Shown here: positions 43,210 to 51,540 of the stretch, piece after piece | Layout: the number at the start of each line of letters is the position of its first letter | Numbering within the stretch: position 1 is the stretch's first letter | From: an uncultured Lachnospiraceae bacterium | GTDB lineage: Bacteria; Bacillota; Clostridia; Lachnospirales; Lachnospiraceae | DNA: 52,032 bases | Assembly (NCBI GenBank): GCA_910585205.1 | Contig: CAJUCC010000017.1 | Span: forward strand, 1 to 52,032 | Direction of reading: 5' to 3' | The notes under the pieces: model-generated | Seen by the model: the letters and a program-made list of their open reading frames with translations, nothing else | Database searches by the model: none | Told to the model about the DNA's origin: nothing | Made by a program: the position numbers and the translations under genes

Positions 43210-43830
43210 TTACAGCAGTCTGTATGTCCCTTTTCCCAGCTTTCTGACCAGTCCGGCGGCTTCTTTTTGATTCAGAATTCGTTGCAGCTGTCTCGCGCTG
43301 CAGTGGAGATGAAAAGCGGCCTGACTGATCCCTCTCAAAGTCTTATCGTCGCATTTATACTTCATGTAAGACATAACCCGTTCCGCAAGGGAAGACGGGG
43401 CGGCATCCATGGTAGTCATGGTTCCGATTTTGGCCGCAAGGCTGCGGCAGATAAGTTCGAGAAATCCGGCGTTGGAGAGCAGGATTTCTCTGTGTTTTTC
43501 GATCGGAAATACGATACAGGTCAGGGTTTCGCCGGCTTCGGCAAATATATTGCTATCTTTGTGATAAAAGATGTCCATGTCTCCGAGAAGGTAGTCTGCG
43601 GCTGCGCTTGACAGTGAATAGCGCGTGCCGTCGTCGCGAATAAAGTAGATGTTTACAGAACCTTGTTCCACAATCTGAAACAAAGATTCGTTTCGAAAAG
43701 GCGAACTCACAAATTCGCCTTTTTCATATTTTATCAGATAAAAATCGAGCGGCAATGTGTCCAGCAGGGCATGGTATTTACTATTGGCGATCGAAGCTGC
43801 GATTTTCTTTTTGTCATATATTTTTTCCAT
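43210..43830 (-). CDS. Crp/Fnr-family transcriptional regulator
   Basis: This 206-residue regulator has an N-terminal cyclic-nucleotide-binding-like barrel (about 10-125) and a C-terminal winged helix (about 145-206, LRGISQAAFHLHCSARQLQRILNQ). No cysteine cluster for iron-sulphur sensing is seen. The start at 43830 has GGGAG six bases upstream on the minus strand; an in-frame ATG at 43923 would run into the MATE gene's leader. It diverges from a MATE exporter, and such pairs are common in Clostridia, so it probably controls that gene. Confidence 0.9.
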   Translation of the reverse strand: MEKIYDKKKIAASIANSKYHALLDTLPLDFYLIKYEKGEFVSSPFRNESLFQIVEQGSVNIYFIRDDGTRYSLSSAAADYLLGDMDIFYHKDSNIFAEAGETLTCIVFPIEKHREILLSNAGFLELICRSLAAKIGTMTTMDAAPSSLAERVMSYMKYKCDDKTLRGISQAAFHLHCSARQLQRILNQKEAAGLVRKLGKGTYRLL

Positions 43831-43846
43831 AAATTTCTCCCAATAG

Positions 43847-43856
43847 GACATATGTC
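43847..43856. promoter_or_regulatory. Candidate Crp-type operator between regulator and MATE gene
   Basis: GACATATGTC is a perfect 10-base palindrome in the short gap between the two divergent genes. If transcription of the MATE gene starts at 43893, as its -10 box predicts, the centre falls at -41.5, the classical class II activator position. Confidence 0.45.
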
Positions 43857-43880
43857 TCGTTTTTGTCGTTGATTTTACCC

Positions 43881-43886
43881 TATAAT
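43881..43886 (+). promoter_or_regulatory. -10 box of the MATE gene promoter
   Basis: A perfect TATAAT lies 30 bases before the MATE start. No recognisable -35 box is present at 16-18 bases upstream (the sequence there is TCGTTTT), which fits an activator-dependent promoter. Confidence 0.6.
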
Positions 43887-43916
43887 GCGGATATATGCAA
43901 GGGAGGAAGAAAGAAT

Positions 43917-45254
43917 ATGACATCTGTTTTTGAAGAAAAGAATATTTCCAAAGCCATTATGAGGGTCGGATTTCCCGCAATGCTGGGACAGCTCACAACA
44001 CTTGTTTATAACATTGCCGACACATTTTTTGTTTCATTGACGAGAGAACCGGAGGCGATTGCCGCGGTGACACTGTGCGCACCGATCCTGCTTATCATTA
44101 TGTCGATCGCCTGTGTTTTCGGGATGGGAGGCAGCAGTGTCATTGCCAGATTACTGGGAGAAGAAAAGAAAAAAGAATCCGGTGCAACAATGAATTTCTG
44201 TGTCTATGCTATGGCGGCGGCAGGCGCTGTTACGCTTGTCCTGGGACTTGTATTTTTGCAGCCGCTGGCAGAAGGATCCGGTGCGGACGCAGACAATATT
44301 GTTAATACCTGCGATTATCTGAAGTGGATTTTTGCAGGCGCTCCGTTCATTATGCTGGCAAACGGATTTGTTCATCTGTTTCGTTCGGTTGGTCTGATTA
44401 AAGAGAGCACAATCGGACTGGTGCTTGGAAACGCGGTCAACATGGTATTGGATTATATTTTTATAGCGATCCTGGGCCGGGGAACGGCAGGAGCCGCGCT
44501 GGCAACGTCTCTGGGATTTGTATGCGCGACGGTATATTATATTGTATGCATGGTTCGCGAAGATCACAGGGGAAATCCGTTGGTGCCATGGCGGCCGTCG
44601 CGTTTTTCACCAAATGCGGCCATGATCCGCAGTGTCGTAAGCATCGGTATTCCGGGAGCTCTTATCACGGTGCTGATGAGTGTTTCCAATATCGTGCTGA
44701 ACAATTATATCGGCCTGTACGGGTCTGACGCAGTGGCTTCTTATGGAATCGCCTATAAACTGAATATGATTCCGATTTTGCTGTGCGTGGGACTGTCGCA
44801 GGGCGTTGCTCCGCTGGTGGGCTATTACTATGGCGGCAGCAGGAAAGAGAGGATGGCCGAAATCGTCAAATACACTACGGCATACGGAATTGCCATGGGA
44901 GCGGTATTTACCGTTGTGTTTGTGATTTTTGGAAAGCCGCTCGCCGCCGTATTCCTGCAGGACGATATTCTGATCGAACAGACGGCATACTTTTTGCGTG
45001 TCCTTTGTCTGTCAGCGCCGATGCTCGGTGTGATTCAAATGATGACAAGCTATTTTCAGGCGTTGGGAAAAGCGGTAAAATCGCTTATCATTACGGTGCT
45101 GAGAAATGCGGTGCTGTTTATTCCGGGGGTAATCGCATTAAACTATGTTTGGGAATTAAACGGCGTAATTGCGGCGCAGCCCGTTGTTGAAACCGTTTTA
45201 GCGGTCATTTGCATTTTTATGTATGTCGGAGACAGTAAAATGGGGCAGCATTGA
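43917..45254 (+). CDS. MATE-family multidrug efflux transporter
   Basis: This 445-residue membrane protein has about twelve hydrophobic segments in two similar halves, with GFPAMLGQLTTLVYNIADTF at the start of the first and SIGIPGALITVLMSVSNIVLNN at the start of the second. MATE proteins export cationic drugs or metabolites by Na+ or H+ exchange. The ATG at 43917 follows GGGAGGAAG. It is transcribed away from the Crp-type regulator. Confidence 0.94.
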   Translation: MTSVFEEKNISKAIMRVGFPAMLGQLTTLVYNIADTFFVSLTREPEAIAAVTLCAPILLIIMSIACVFGMGGSSVIARLLGEEKKKESGATMNFCVYAMAAAGAVTLVLGLVFLQPLAEGSGADADNIVNTCDYLKWIFAGAPFIMLANGFVHLFRSVGLIKESTIGLVLGNAVNMVLDYIFIAILGRGTAGAALATSLGFVCATVYYIVCMVREDHRGNPLVPWRPSRFSPNAAMIRSVVSIGIPGALITVLMSVSNIVLNNYIGLYGSDAVASYGIAYKLNMIPILLCVGLSQGVAPLVGYYYGGSRKERMAEIVKYTTAYGIAMGAVFTVVFVIFGKPLAAVFLQDDILIEQTAYFLRVLCLSAPMLGVIQMMTSYFQALGKAVKSLIITVLRNAVLFIPGVIALNYVWELNGVIAAQPVVETVLAVICIFMYVGDSKMGQH

Positions 45255-45272
45255 GATTATAAGTGTAAAAGA

Positions 45273-45301
45273 TTGCAGGGGCGATACAGGTGTGCTATAA
45301 T
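45273..45301 (+). promoter_or_regulatory. Promoter of thrC
   Basis: TTGCAG (45273-45278) and TATAAT (45296-45301) are 17 bases apart, with TG one base before the -10 box (extended -10), 37 bases before the thrC ATG. Confidence 0.8.
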
Positions 45302-45338
45302 GAGAATCGCAAAATACGGGAATGCGAAAGGAAAAAAG

Positions 45339-46832
45339 ATGGAAGTTTTATATAAGAGCACACGGGGAGATCAAAAGGCGGTAAAAGCGTCGGAGGCGAT
45401 TCTGAAGGGACTGGCGGACGACGGCGGGCTGTATGTCCCGACGCGTATTCCGGCGCTTGACCAGACATGGGAAGCGTTTGCACGGATGGATTATGCACAG
45501 GTCGCTTATGAGGTTATGAAGCTGTTTCTGACGGACTATACGGAAGCGGAGTTAAAAGACTGCATTGCCAGAGCCTATGACAGCAAGTTTGACAGCAATG
45601 AGATTGCGCCGCTTGTGAAGGCGGGCAATGCGTATTATCTGGAACTGTTTCACGGGGCGACGATTGCCTTTAAAGATATGGCGCTGTCGATCCTGCCCCA
45701 TCTGATGACAACGGCGGCGAAAAAGAACGGCATCGAGAATGAAATCGTTATTCTGACGGCGACTTCCGGAGATACCGGCAAGGCGGCACTGGCCGGTTTT
45801 GCGGATGTGGCGGGAACCCGGATTATTGTGTTTTATCCGAAAAACGGAGTCAGCCCCATTCAGGAGCGGCAGATGGTGACACAAAAGGGAGACAATACTT
45901 TTGTGGTGGGGATTCACGGCAATTTTGACGACGCCCAGACCGGGGTAAAGAAACTTTTTGCGGATGTACGGTTAAAGCAAAAGCTGGATGCGGGCGGATT
46001 TCAGTTTTCTTCCGCCAATTCCATCAATATCGGGCGCCTGGTGCCGCAGATCGTATATTATGTATATGCATACGCCGGACTGCTGCGAAACGGCAGGATA
46101 GCGGACGGAGAGCAGATCAATCTCGTAGTGCCGACCGGCAATTTCGGCAATATTCTGGCCGCATATTATGCGAAACGGATGGGTCTGCCTGTAGGACGCC
46201 TGCTCTGTGCGTCCAATGAAAACAAAGTCCTGTTTGACTTTTTCCGGAGCGGTACCTATGACAGAAACCGGGAGTTTATTCTGACGAGTTCCCCGTCGAT
46301 GGATATTTTGATTTCCAGTAATCTGGAACGCCTGATTTATCGTTTGACAGGAGAGGATGCGGCAAAGAACAAAGCTTTTATGGAACAGCTTGGCGCGGCG
46401 GGCAGCTATACGATTACCGATGACATGAAAAAGGAGCTGGAGATCTTTTACGGCGGATATGCCGACCGGGAGAAGACGGTGCGGCAGATTCGCGCGGTAT
46501 ATCACGACAGCGGATATGTGCTGGATCCCCATACGGCGGTTGCGTCGGCGGTTTACACGGATTACCGGGAGGAAACCGGGGATGACAGGACAACGGTTAT
46601 CGCCTCCACTGCCAGCCCGTATAAGTTTACCAGAAGTGTGATGGATGCCATTGCGCCGGATCACGCGTCGACGGATGATTTTGCGCTGGCGGATGCACTC
46701 GCCGGCTTGTGCGGCGCAGCCATACCCAAAGCTGTCACGGAGATACGCAATGCGCCGGTACTGCACGACAATTTGTGTGAGAAAGAGGAAATGGCGGATA
46801 TGGTATGTCGTTTTCTTGGCATAAAAGACTGA
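45339..46832 (+). CDS. thrC: Threonine synthase
   Basis: This 497-residue PLP enzyme converts O-phosphohomoserine to threonine. It begins EVLYKSTRGD and has the PLP lysine in HGATIAFKDMALSI, TATSGDTGKAAL for phosphate binding and VPTGNFGNILAAYYAK. The long form matches the bacterial/fungal type. The ATG at 45339 follows GAAAGG. No homoserine kinase gene is adjacent. Confidence 0.96.
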   Translation: MEVLYKSTRGDQKAVKASEAILKGLADDGGLYVPTRIPALDQTWEAFARMDYAQVAYEVMKLFLTDYTEAELKDCIARAYDSKFDSNEIAPLVKAGNAYYLELFHGATIAFKDMALSILPHLMTTAAKKNGIENEIVILTATSGDTGKAALAGFADVAGTRIIVFYPKNGVSPIQERQMVTQKGDNTFVVGIHGNFDDAQTGVKKLFADVRLKQKLDAGGFQFSSANSINIGRLVPQIVYYVYAYAGLLRNGRIADGEQINLVVPTGNFGNILAAYYAKRMGLPVGRLLCASNENKVLFDFFRSGTYDRNREFILTSSPSMDILISSNLERLIYRLTGEDAAKNKAFMEQLGAAGSYTITDDMKKELEIFYGGYADREKTVRQIRAVYHDSGYVLDPHTAVASAVYTDYREETGDDRTTVIASTASPYKFTRSVMDAIAPDHASTDDFALADALAGLCGAAIPKAVTEIRNAPVLHDNLCEKEEMADMVCRFLGIKD

Positions 46833-46878
46833 CGACGGTGCATTGAGTGCTGTGAATGACGGGAAAGGAAACGAAACG

Positions 46879-47220
46879 ATGGATTTGTTATTGGATATGT
46901 TTATGGCGTTTTTCGGCGGTTATCTGATGTACGCGGCTGTCAATATGAAGCGCACCGGAGAGATTGCGAAGGGCGTTATTGTAGGTAAAAACGTGGATCT
47001 GGCGAAAGCGACGGACATTCCGGGATTTATCCGGTATATGTACGGAAAGACGCTGGCAATCGGTTTTTGCGCGCTGGTCTGCGGACTGGTGGGGGTATAT
47101 AATGATCTGTACGGCGGATTGCTGATGCTGCAGCTTATTATGGCGGTTTTCTTTTTTGCCGTTGTCATTGTCTTTGGGTTCTTTATGGTAAAGGCTCAGA
47201 AAAAATTTCTGGGACAGTAA
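46879..47220 (+). CDS. Small multi-pass membrane protein of unknown function
   Basis: This 113-residue protein has three hydrophobic segments (about 2-20, 59-78 and 83-107) and a charged loop between the first two. I do not recognise its family. The ATG at 46879 follows GGAAAGGAAAC. It is probably transcribed with thrC, 46 bases upstream, and is the last gene before the low-GC mobile-element region. Confidence 0.7.
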   Translation: MDLLLDMFMAFFGGYLMYAAVNMKRTGEIAKGVIVGKNVDLAKATDIPGFIRYMYGKTLAIGFCALVCGLVGVYNDLYGGLLMLQLIMAVFFFAVVIVFGFFMVKAQKKFLGQ

Positions 47221-47279
47221 AAGGATTCCCCCCCCTCTCAGGTTTTCGGAGCTGCGGGGAATGGGGTGTGATTCAAAAG

Positions 47280-47480
47280 ATGAGCGTGGACTTAGATTTT
47301 TGGAAATATCAAAGCGGTATGTATCTGGACAACGCAGTGGTGTATCAAAAGGCCTGCTGTGACAGGGAGAAAATCGATGGGCTGGAAACTCTGCCGACAG
47401 AGGAGATTGTCGGACAAAGATCAGGCACACGGGCTTTTGGAAGAACTGTTGCAAAAATCGATGGAACGCGTTGTAAATGA
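47280..47480 (+). pseudogene. N-terminal fragment of an unidentified protein
   Basis: The frame encodes MSVDLDFWKYQSGMYLDNA then QKACCDREKIDGLETLP, which recalls the start of small, roughly 110-130-residue proteins of Firmicutes as I remember them. Beyond about residue 45 the reading stops looking protein-like, so the gene appears truncated by the downstream insertion. The family assignment is memory-based and weak. Confidence 0.4.
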
Positions 47481-47523
47481 TTTTTTGGAGCGAACGTATT
47501 ACGAATCGTTATCCGATAACTGA
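47377..47523 (+). other. Short overlapping frame in the chromosome/element junction
   Basis: A 48-residue frame overlaps the preceding fragment and ends LLEELLQKSMERVVNDFLER, a helical protein-like stretch. It may be the tail of another broken gene joined here. I do not recognise it. Confidence 0.25.
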
Positions 47524-47590
47524 ACAGAGAAAATAAAAAAGAATTGCGGTTTGGGCGGCACTCATAAGACAGTATTAGAAATGTTTTCGG

Positions 47591-47622
47591 GAAACGGCGT
47601 AGCTTGCGGGCTATGCCGTTTC
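47591..47622. repeat. 13-bp hairpin in the mobile-element region
   Basis: GAAACGGCGTAGC and GCTATGCCGTTTC pair over 13 bases with one G-U, around a TTGCGG loop. It lies beyond the end of the recombinase fragment, where an element end or terminator would be expected; TCCGTTTT follows on the plus strand. Confidence 0.6.
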
Positions 47623-47639
47623 TCCGTTTTGCAGGTCAT

Positions 47640-47942
47640 TCAGCAAAGACGCGGGGAGTATTCCCACAAGGTCATAGGAAATGTCAATCTGCTGTCAGAT
47701 AGTTTCCCATTGGCGTTGTCCTCGTAAATACGTTTGAATAATCGGTCAAGTTCCTCTATCCGGCGTTCTGCTTGCGACAGTTGTCGCCGCTTCGCCGCCA
47801 GTTCCTTTTTCGCTTCGGCTTTCTGTTTCGTACCCATAGCCTTGCGGAATTGTTCTTCGTGATTAGCGACACAGGCAATCGTCAATTGAATATGCGGTTT
47901 CCTCCTTTCATTCAGCGCCGAAAGTAATCTGATAATAGACAA
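47640..47942 (-). pseudogene. Large serine recombinase fragment (TndX/TnpX type)
   Basis: This frame of about 100 residues contains NHEEQFRKAM, AKKELAAKRRQLSQAERRI and EELDRLFKRIYEDNANGKL, the coiled-coil and linker region of the large serine recombinases that move Tn4451/Tn1549-like elements. Both the catalytic N-terminal resolvase domain and the C-terminal end are missing, and the last residues after LSDSR look out of family. It is a decayed remnant on the minus strand and cannot be active. Confidence 0.7.
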
Positions 47943-48018
47943 AATAGATTACCCGATCGCTAATAGGAGAAATATGGGGTACTTAGCGGAACTGTTTTTA
48001 CGGAGAATCCAAGAAATT

Positions 48019-48036
48019 TTCAAAAATATTTTTGAA
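48019..48036. promoter_or_regulatory. 18-bp perfect palindrome before the frameshifted acidic gene
   Basis: TTCAAAAATATTTTTGAA is a perfect inverted repeat that ends at the start of the AAGGGAGG ribosome binding site (48035-48042). It could be an operator or an RNA hairpin limiting translation. Confidence 0.5.
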
Positions 48037-48050
48037 GGGAGGTGTCTACG

Positions 48051-48940
48051 GTGTTCGACGATTCCGAACGATATGATAATGACGGCTTTTATGAAGAAGA
48101 TACTGAGGAAGAAGATGAAAATGCCTTTTGGGACGATGAGGAAGAAGCCACTGACGCTCTTCCAAAAAAGAAGCGAAAGAACCCAGTTGTTCTTGCTGAC
48201 AATGATACGGATACCGAAGAAACTGAATTATCCGAACAAGCCATGCGGCAGATCGCAAAAGAAGAACAACTCATCGAAGAACTGGAAGCCGACATCGAGG
48301 AACATCCCTTTGAGGATGGCACTGACGAGGAAGAACCAGAGCGTAAGAAGCTCAAACGGGAGCTGCGGGCAGAAGCCCTTGCCCGTTTGGAGGATTCCGC
48401 CAGAACACAGCGGGATTTTGAAAATGTGATCGCTTGGTGGGATAGGCTGGACGCTAATCGGGAGCGCAGGGAACGCTATCACGAACTCAGCCGCAGCGGT
48501 GATGATGTTCCGCTTGACTATGGTGCATCTGCAAATGAACTCTTTTCCCTGATACACGGAACGATGTACTGGAAAAGCAGCTCCGAAAGGGAGATTTCAT
48601 TGATGCCATTTTCTACTGTCCTTACGACATTCATGAACTTGTAACGGAAGAATACCTATCCAAAATCCTCTGGGAATTGAATGAGGAACACAAGGAGCTG
48701 CTCTTTCTTTGCGCTGTCCGGCTGTTTAGCTCAACAAGGATCGCTAAAATACGGAATCAAAGCGACCGGAACATCCGCAAGGTGCGTGGTACAATGCTCA
48801 AAAAGATACGAAAAAAGCTGCTTCCTGCACTTTTGGATAAGGCAGAAAAGCAGCAGCCAATGACCTTATTGGAAAAAGATTTTTTGGAAGAAAATATGAC
48901 GGAGATTGATTCTGAAGAAAAGAAATCGTATAATTGGTAA
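48051..48940 (+). pseudogene. Frameshifted acidic protein with sigma-region-4-like C-terminus
   Basis: The gene starts at a GTG (48051) with AAGGGAGG eight bases upstream and reads acidic sequence (EEDTEEEDENAFWDDEEEA) to about 48545, then continues one frame back as FPDTRNDVLEKQLRKGDFI to the stop at 48940. The break is at a T4 run, so one missing T explains it. Joined, it would be about 296 residues. Its end (ELLFLCAVRLFSSTRIAKI, then RNQSDRNIRKVRGTMLKKI) resembles sigma-70 region 4 helix-turn-helix. Such genes occur on clostridial conjugative elements as I recall. Sequencing error, mutation and recoding all remain possible. Confidence 0.6.
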
Positions 48941-48989
48941 TATGAATTGAAGTTATTTGGATTACAATACATGACGGAGGGTTTTGTAT

Positions 48990-49895
48990 ATGAAGAACCT
49001 TTTTGAACGCACCAGTTCTAACTGGGTGCGATATAGTGAATATGAATGGAGGGCGGCAGAGGACGGAACTCTGTATCTCACGCCCACCAAGACGGCGCAA
49101 CCGAGTATTTATGATCCACTGGCAGAGTATCAGAAAATTGTATTGGATGCCATCAATATAGGACGCATGGGTATGAGCAAAAAGCCGGATGCCGAAATTC
49201 AGAAGGCTATCCAGCAATTTGCGGTGAAATACGGCTTGTTTGGACTGATGACTGCGCTACCTACCACACCAAACTTTATGGAATATGAGGCGGTGTACCT
49301 GCCGAAAAATCACTTCATCAAAGAAGAAACTATGTCCACTGAAAAATATCTGGCACTGTTCTTTCCATTCGACAAATTGGATGTGATCAAGCGTGGTATC
49401 GAATCCATGTGGAACATCCAGAATGACCGTGTTATGATGGCATTGGCTTTGACCATGACAGACAAGCCGATGGCTGTCAACATGAGCTTTCAGCGGGAAT
49501 ATGCGGAGCGATATGAATGGATGAAACAGCAGTTCATTGACTGGGCGTTTACCTATATCAACAGTTTTCTTTATTATGAGGATTATGATACACTGAACGA
49601 TGAAACCCGGCAGATGATGCAGCAGAGCATGGCAGCTTTTGGCGGCATCGCTCCAACCTATCATATAGCTCTTTTGGATAAGCCGACCATCGTTTGGGAT
49701 TTTCATTCCCTGCTGCTGGGCGTACAGATGATGTTCAGTTTTATGCTGACAGACAGCGAAAACCCGATTAAGCTTTGCAGGCATTGTACCAAAGCTTTTG
49801 TCGCAAGCAGACCAAGTGCTGTATTTTGCAGCCCTCAGTGCAAGAATAAGCATAATGTTTACAAAAGCAGAGCGAGAAACAAAAGTGAAGAATAG
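48990..49895 (+). CDS. Mobile-element protein with C-terminal Cys4 zinc ribbon
   Basis: This 301-residue protein has a long alpha-helical body and ends with a compact zinc-binding motif, CRHC then FCSPQC (C263, C266, C280, C284) and a basic tail, as in CGNR-type or DUF6076-like proteins. That end probably binds nucleic acid. The ATG at 48990 follows GGAGGG by eight bases; a TTG at 48984 is less likely. It lies between the frameshifted sigma-like gene and a RhuM-like gene 13 bases downstream, so the two may be co-expressed. The function is unknown. Confidence 0.7.
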   Translation: MKNLFERTSSNWVRYSEYEWRAAEDGTLYLTPTKTAQPSIYDPLAEYQKIVLDAINIGRMGMSKKPDAEIQKAIQQFAVKYGLFGLMTALPTTPNFMEYEAVYLPKNHFIKEETMSTEKYLALFFPFDKLDVIKRGIESMWNIQNDRVMMALALTMTDKPMAVNMSFQREYAERYEWMKQQFIDWAFTYINSFLYYEDYDTLNDETRQMMQQSMAAFGGIAPTYHIALLDKPTIVWDFHSLLLGVQMMFSFMLTDSENPIKLCRHCTKAFVASRPSAVFCSPQCKNKHNVYKSRARNKSEE

Positions 49896-49908
49896 GAAGG
49901 GAATGGAT

Positions 49909-50943
49909 ATGAACGAAGAATATGGGCTAACTCCTTATGAAACAAGGGAAATCCTGTTTTATAAAACCGATAATGGTGAAGTTCGGGTTGAAATCCTTTT
50001 ATATCAGGAAAACTTGTGGCTGACGCAGGCAAAGATGGCAGAATTATTTGAAGTGCAAAAGGCGGCTATTTCAAAACATTTGAAAAATATTTTTGAATCC
50101 GGCGAATTGCAGGAAGAAGCAGTTGTTTCCAAAATGGAAACAACTGCGGCAGACGGCAAGCGGTACAATACAAGCTATTACAATCTGGATGCCATTATTG
50201 CTGTCGGATACCGTGTTAATTCTAAAAAGGCTACGATGTTCCGCATTTGGGCAAATCGAGTATTAAAAGAATTTATTATTAAAGGCTATGTGATGGACGA
50301 TGCACGACTGCGAGAACCAGAAAACCTCTTTGGTAAGGACTATTTTGAGGAACAGTTGGAGCGTATTCGTGATATTCGCTCCAGCGAACGCCGTTTTTAT
50401 CAAAAAATCACGGACATTTACTCCCAGTGCAGTGCTGACTATGATGTGAACAGTCCTGTTACAAAAGAGTTTTTTGCCACAGTACAGAATAAGCTTCATT
50501 ACGCTGTCACTCATCATACGGCGGCTGAGATTGTTTATGGACGAGCCGATAGCACAAAACCAAACATGGGCTTGACAACTTGGAAAAATGCTCCGCAGGG
50601 GCGTATTCGCAAGTCGGATGTTTCAATCGCCAAAAACTACTTGAACGAAGAAGAAATGATAAATCTGAATGAGATCGTGACAATGTATCTGGACTATGCC
50701 GAAAGACAGGCACGGCGGGGAAATATCATGTATATGCAGGATTGGGTTAATCGTTTGGATGCGTTCCTCCAGTTCAACGAAGAAGATATTTTACATGACA
50801 AAGGCAAAGTGACCGCTGCCATCGCAAAGGCGTTTGCAGAAAGTGAATTTGAAAAATTCCGTGTTTTGCAGGACAGAACATATCAGAGTGATTTCGACCG
50901 TCTTGTGGCAAATATCGAAGAAAACAGCAAACAAACAAAATAA
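49909..50943 (+). CDS. RhuM-family protein
   Basis: This 344-residue protein matches RhuM, named from a Salmonella pathogenicity-island gene and common on mobile elements. The N-terminal part (about 20-110) is helix-turn-helix-like: LWLTQAKMAELFEVQKAAIS, then SYYNLDAIIAVGYRVNSKKA and FRIWANRVLKEFI. The C-terminal half has HTAAEIVYGRADS and YLNEEEMINLNEIVTMYLDY. A phage/element regulator or anti-phage role is plausible; the biochemical activity is unknown. The ATG at 49909 follows GGAAGGG. A terminator follows. Confidence 0.85.
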   Translation: MNEEYGLTPYETREILFYKTDNGEVRVEILLYQENLWLTQAKMAELFEVQKAAISKHLKNIFESGELQEEAVVSKMETTAADGKRYNTSYYNLDAIIAVGYRVNSKKATMFRIWANRVLKEFIIKGYVMDDARLREPENLFGKDYFEEQLERIRDIRSSERRFYQKITDIYSQCSADYDVNSPVTKEFFATVQNKLHYAVTHHTAAEIVYGRADSTKPNMGLTTWKNAPQGRIRKSDVSIAKNYLNEEEMINLNEIVTMYLDYAERQARRGNIMYMQDWVNRLDAFLQFNEEDILHDKGKVTAAIAKAFAESEFEKFRVLQDRTYQSDFDRLVANIEENSKQTK

Positions 50944-50952
50944 ATCAGGAAA

Positions 50953-50993
50953 CCCCACGCTTCCGATTTTATTGTCAGAAGTGTGGGGCTTTT
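50953..50993 (+). terminator. Intrinsic terminator after the RhuM gene
   Basis: CCCCACGCTTC and GAAGTGTGGGG form an 11-bp stem (one non-Watson-Crick pair) with a 14-base loop, followed by CTTTT. It lies between the convergent RhuM and TnpV genes. Confidence 0.85.
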
Positions 50994-51002
50994 GTATCAG
51001 GT

Positions 51003-51377
51003 TTACAGATCATATATCAATTCGTGCAGAACGATTTCTTCCGCACGGTTACGGATACTGTTCATACGGCGCACCCATTCTATTTGATCAGCCGCTTTGA
51101 GTGCTTCAGTTATGCCTTCCTGCTTTGCCATAGCGGAAACGATGTTTTCAATGCGCTCGTTGCAGGCTTGATCGATTTCAGCTAAATGCTTGAACAGCGT
51201 TCCCTCCAGCACATAGTTGTTGTAGAGGATTTTACGGTACTCTTTCAGATAGCTGCGGCGCATACGCCCGTATTTGCCTATCTGATATTCGCCGTCATCC
51301 GGCAAAGTAATGTTGGGAATGAAATAATCGCCCACTTGACGGTATGTACCGCCCATTTCTTCAAAGATAGTTTTCAT
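51003..51377 (-). CDS. tnpV: TnpV transposon-encoded protein
   Basis: This 124-residue protein begins MKTIFEEMGGTYRQVGDYFI and includes EYQIGKYGRMRR, LFKHLAEIDQACNERIE and AEEIVLHELIYDL, matching TnpV of Tn4451-type mobilisable transposons. Its exact function is not established. The start at 51377 follows AAAAGGAG on the minus strand; a longer in-frame start at 51452 lacks support. Together with the serine recombinase fragment it identifies the element type. Confidence 0.88.
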   Translation of the reverse strand: MKTIFEEMGGTYRQVGDYFIPNITLPDDGEYQIGKYGRMRRSYLKEYRKILYNNYVLEGTLFKHLAEIDQACNERIENIVSAMAKQEGITEALKAADQIEWVRRMNSIRNRAEEIVLHELIYDL

Positions 51378-51540
51378 AAAATTCAGCTCCTTTTGTGTTG
51401 ATTTCCAGCGGTTATAAGGCTTTTTGACTCCTTTCTTACAACTGCTTTTCAATTTACCACAAATGAGCCGCAGTCATATGTATTAGATGGCAGAAACCAC
51501 CCTTTACATATTAACTCTTGGAATGCCATTTAATTAGCCC
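51378..51540. other. AT-rich gap beyond TnpV
   Basis: No gene, hairpin or repeat was recognised in this stretch upstream of tnpV. It may hold the element's end or the join to unrelated sequence. Confidence 0.4.

Noticed and set aside
47225..47264. ATTCCCC/GGGGAAT inverted repeat after the small membrane protein
   Set aside because: The loop is long and there is no T run; the C8 tract makes a chance pairing likely.
47974..48429. A 151-codon plus-strand frame with a possible AGGAG site
   Set aside because: Beyond about 25 residues it is the out-of-frame reading of the acidic gene; at most a short leader peptide could exist, without further support.
48540..48550. Programmed -1 ribosomal frameshift in the acidic gene
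   Set aside because: The zero-frame codons CTC TTT TCC do not form an X XXY YYZ slippery heptamer and no clear downstream pseudoknot was seen; a missing T is simpler.
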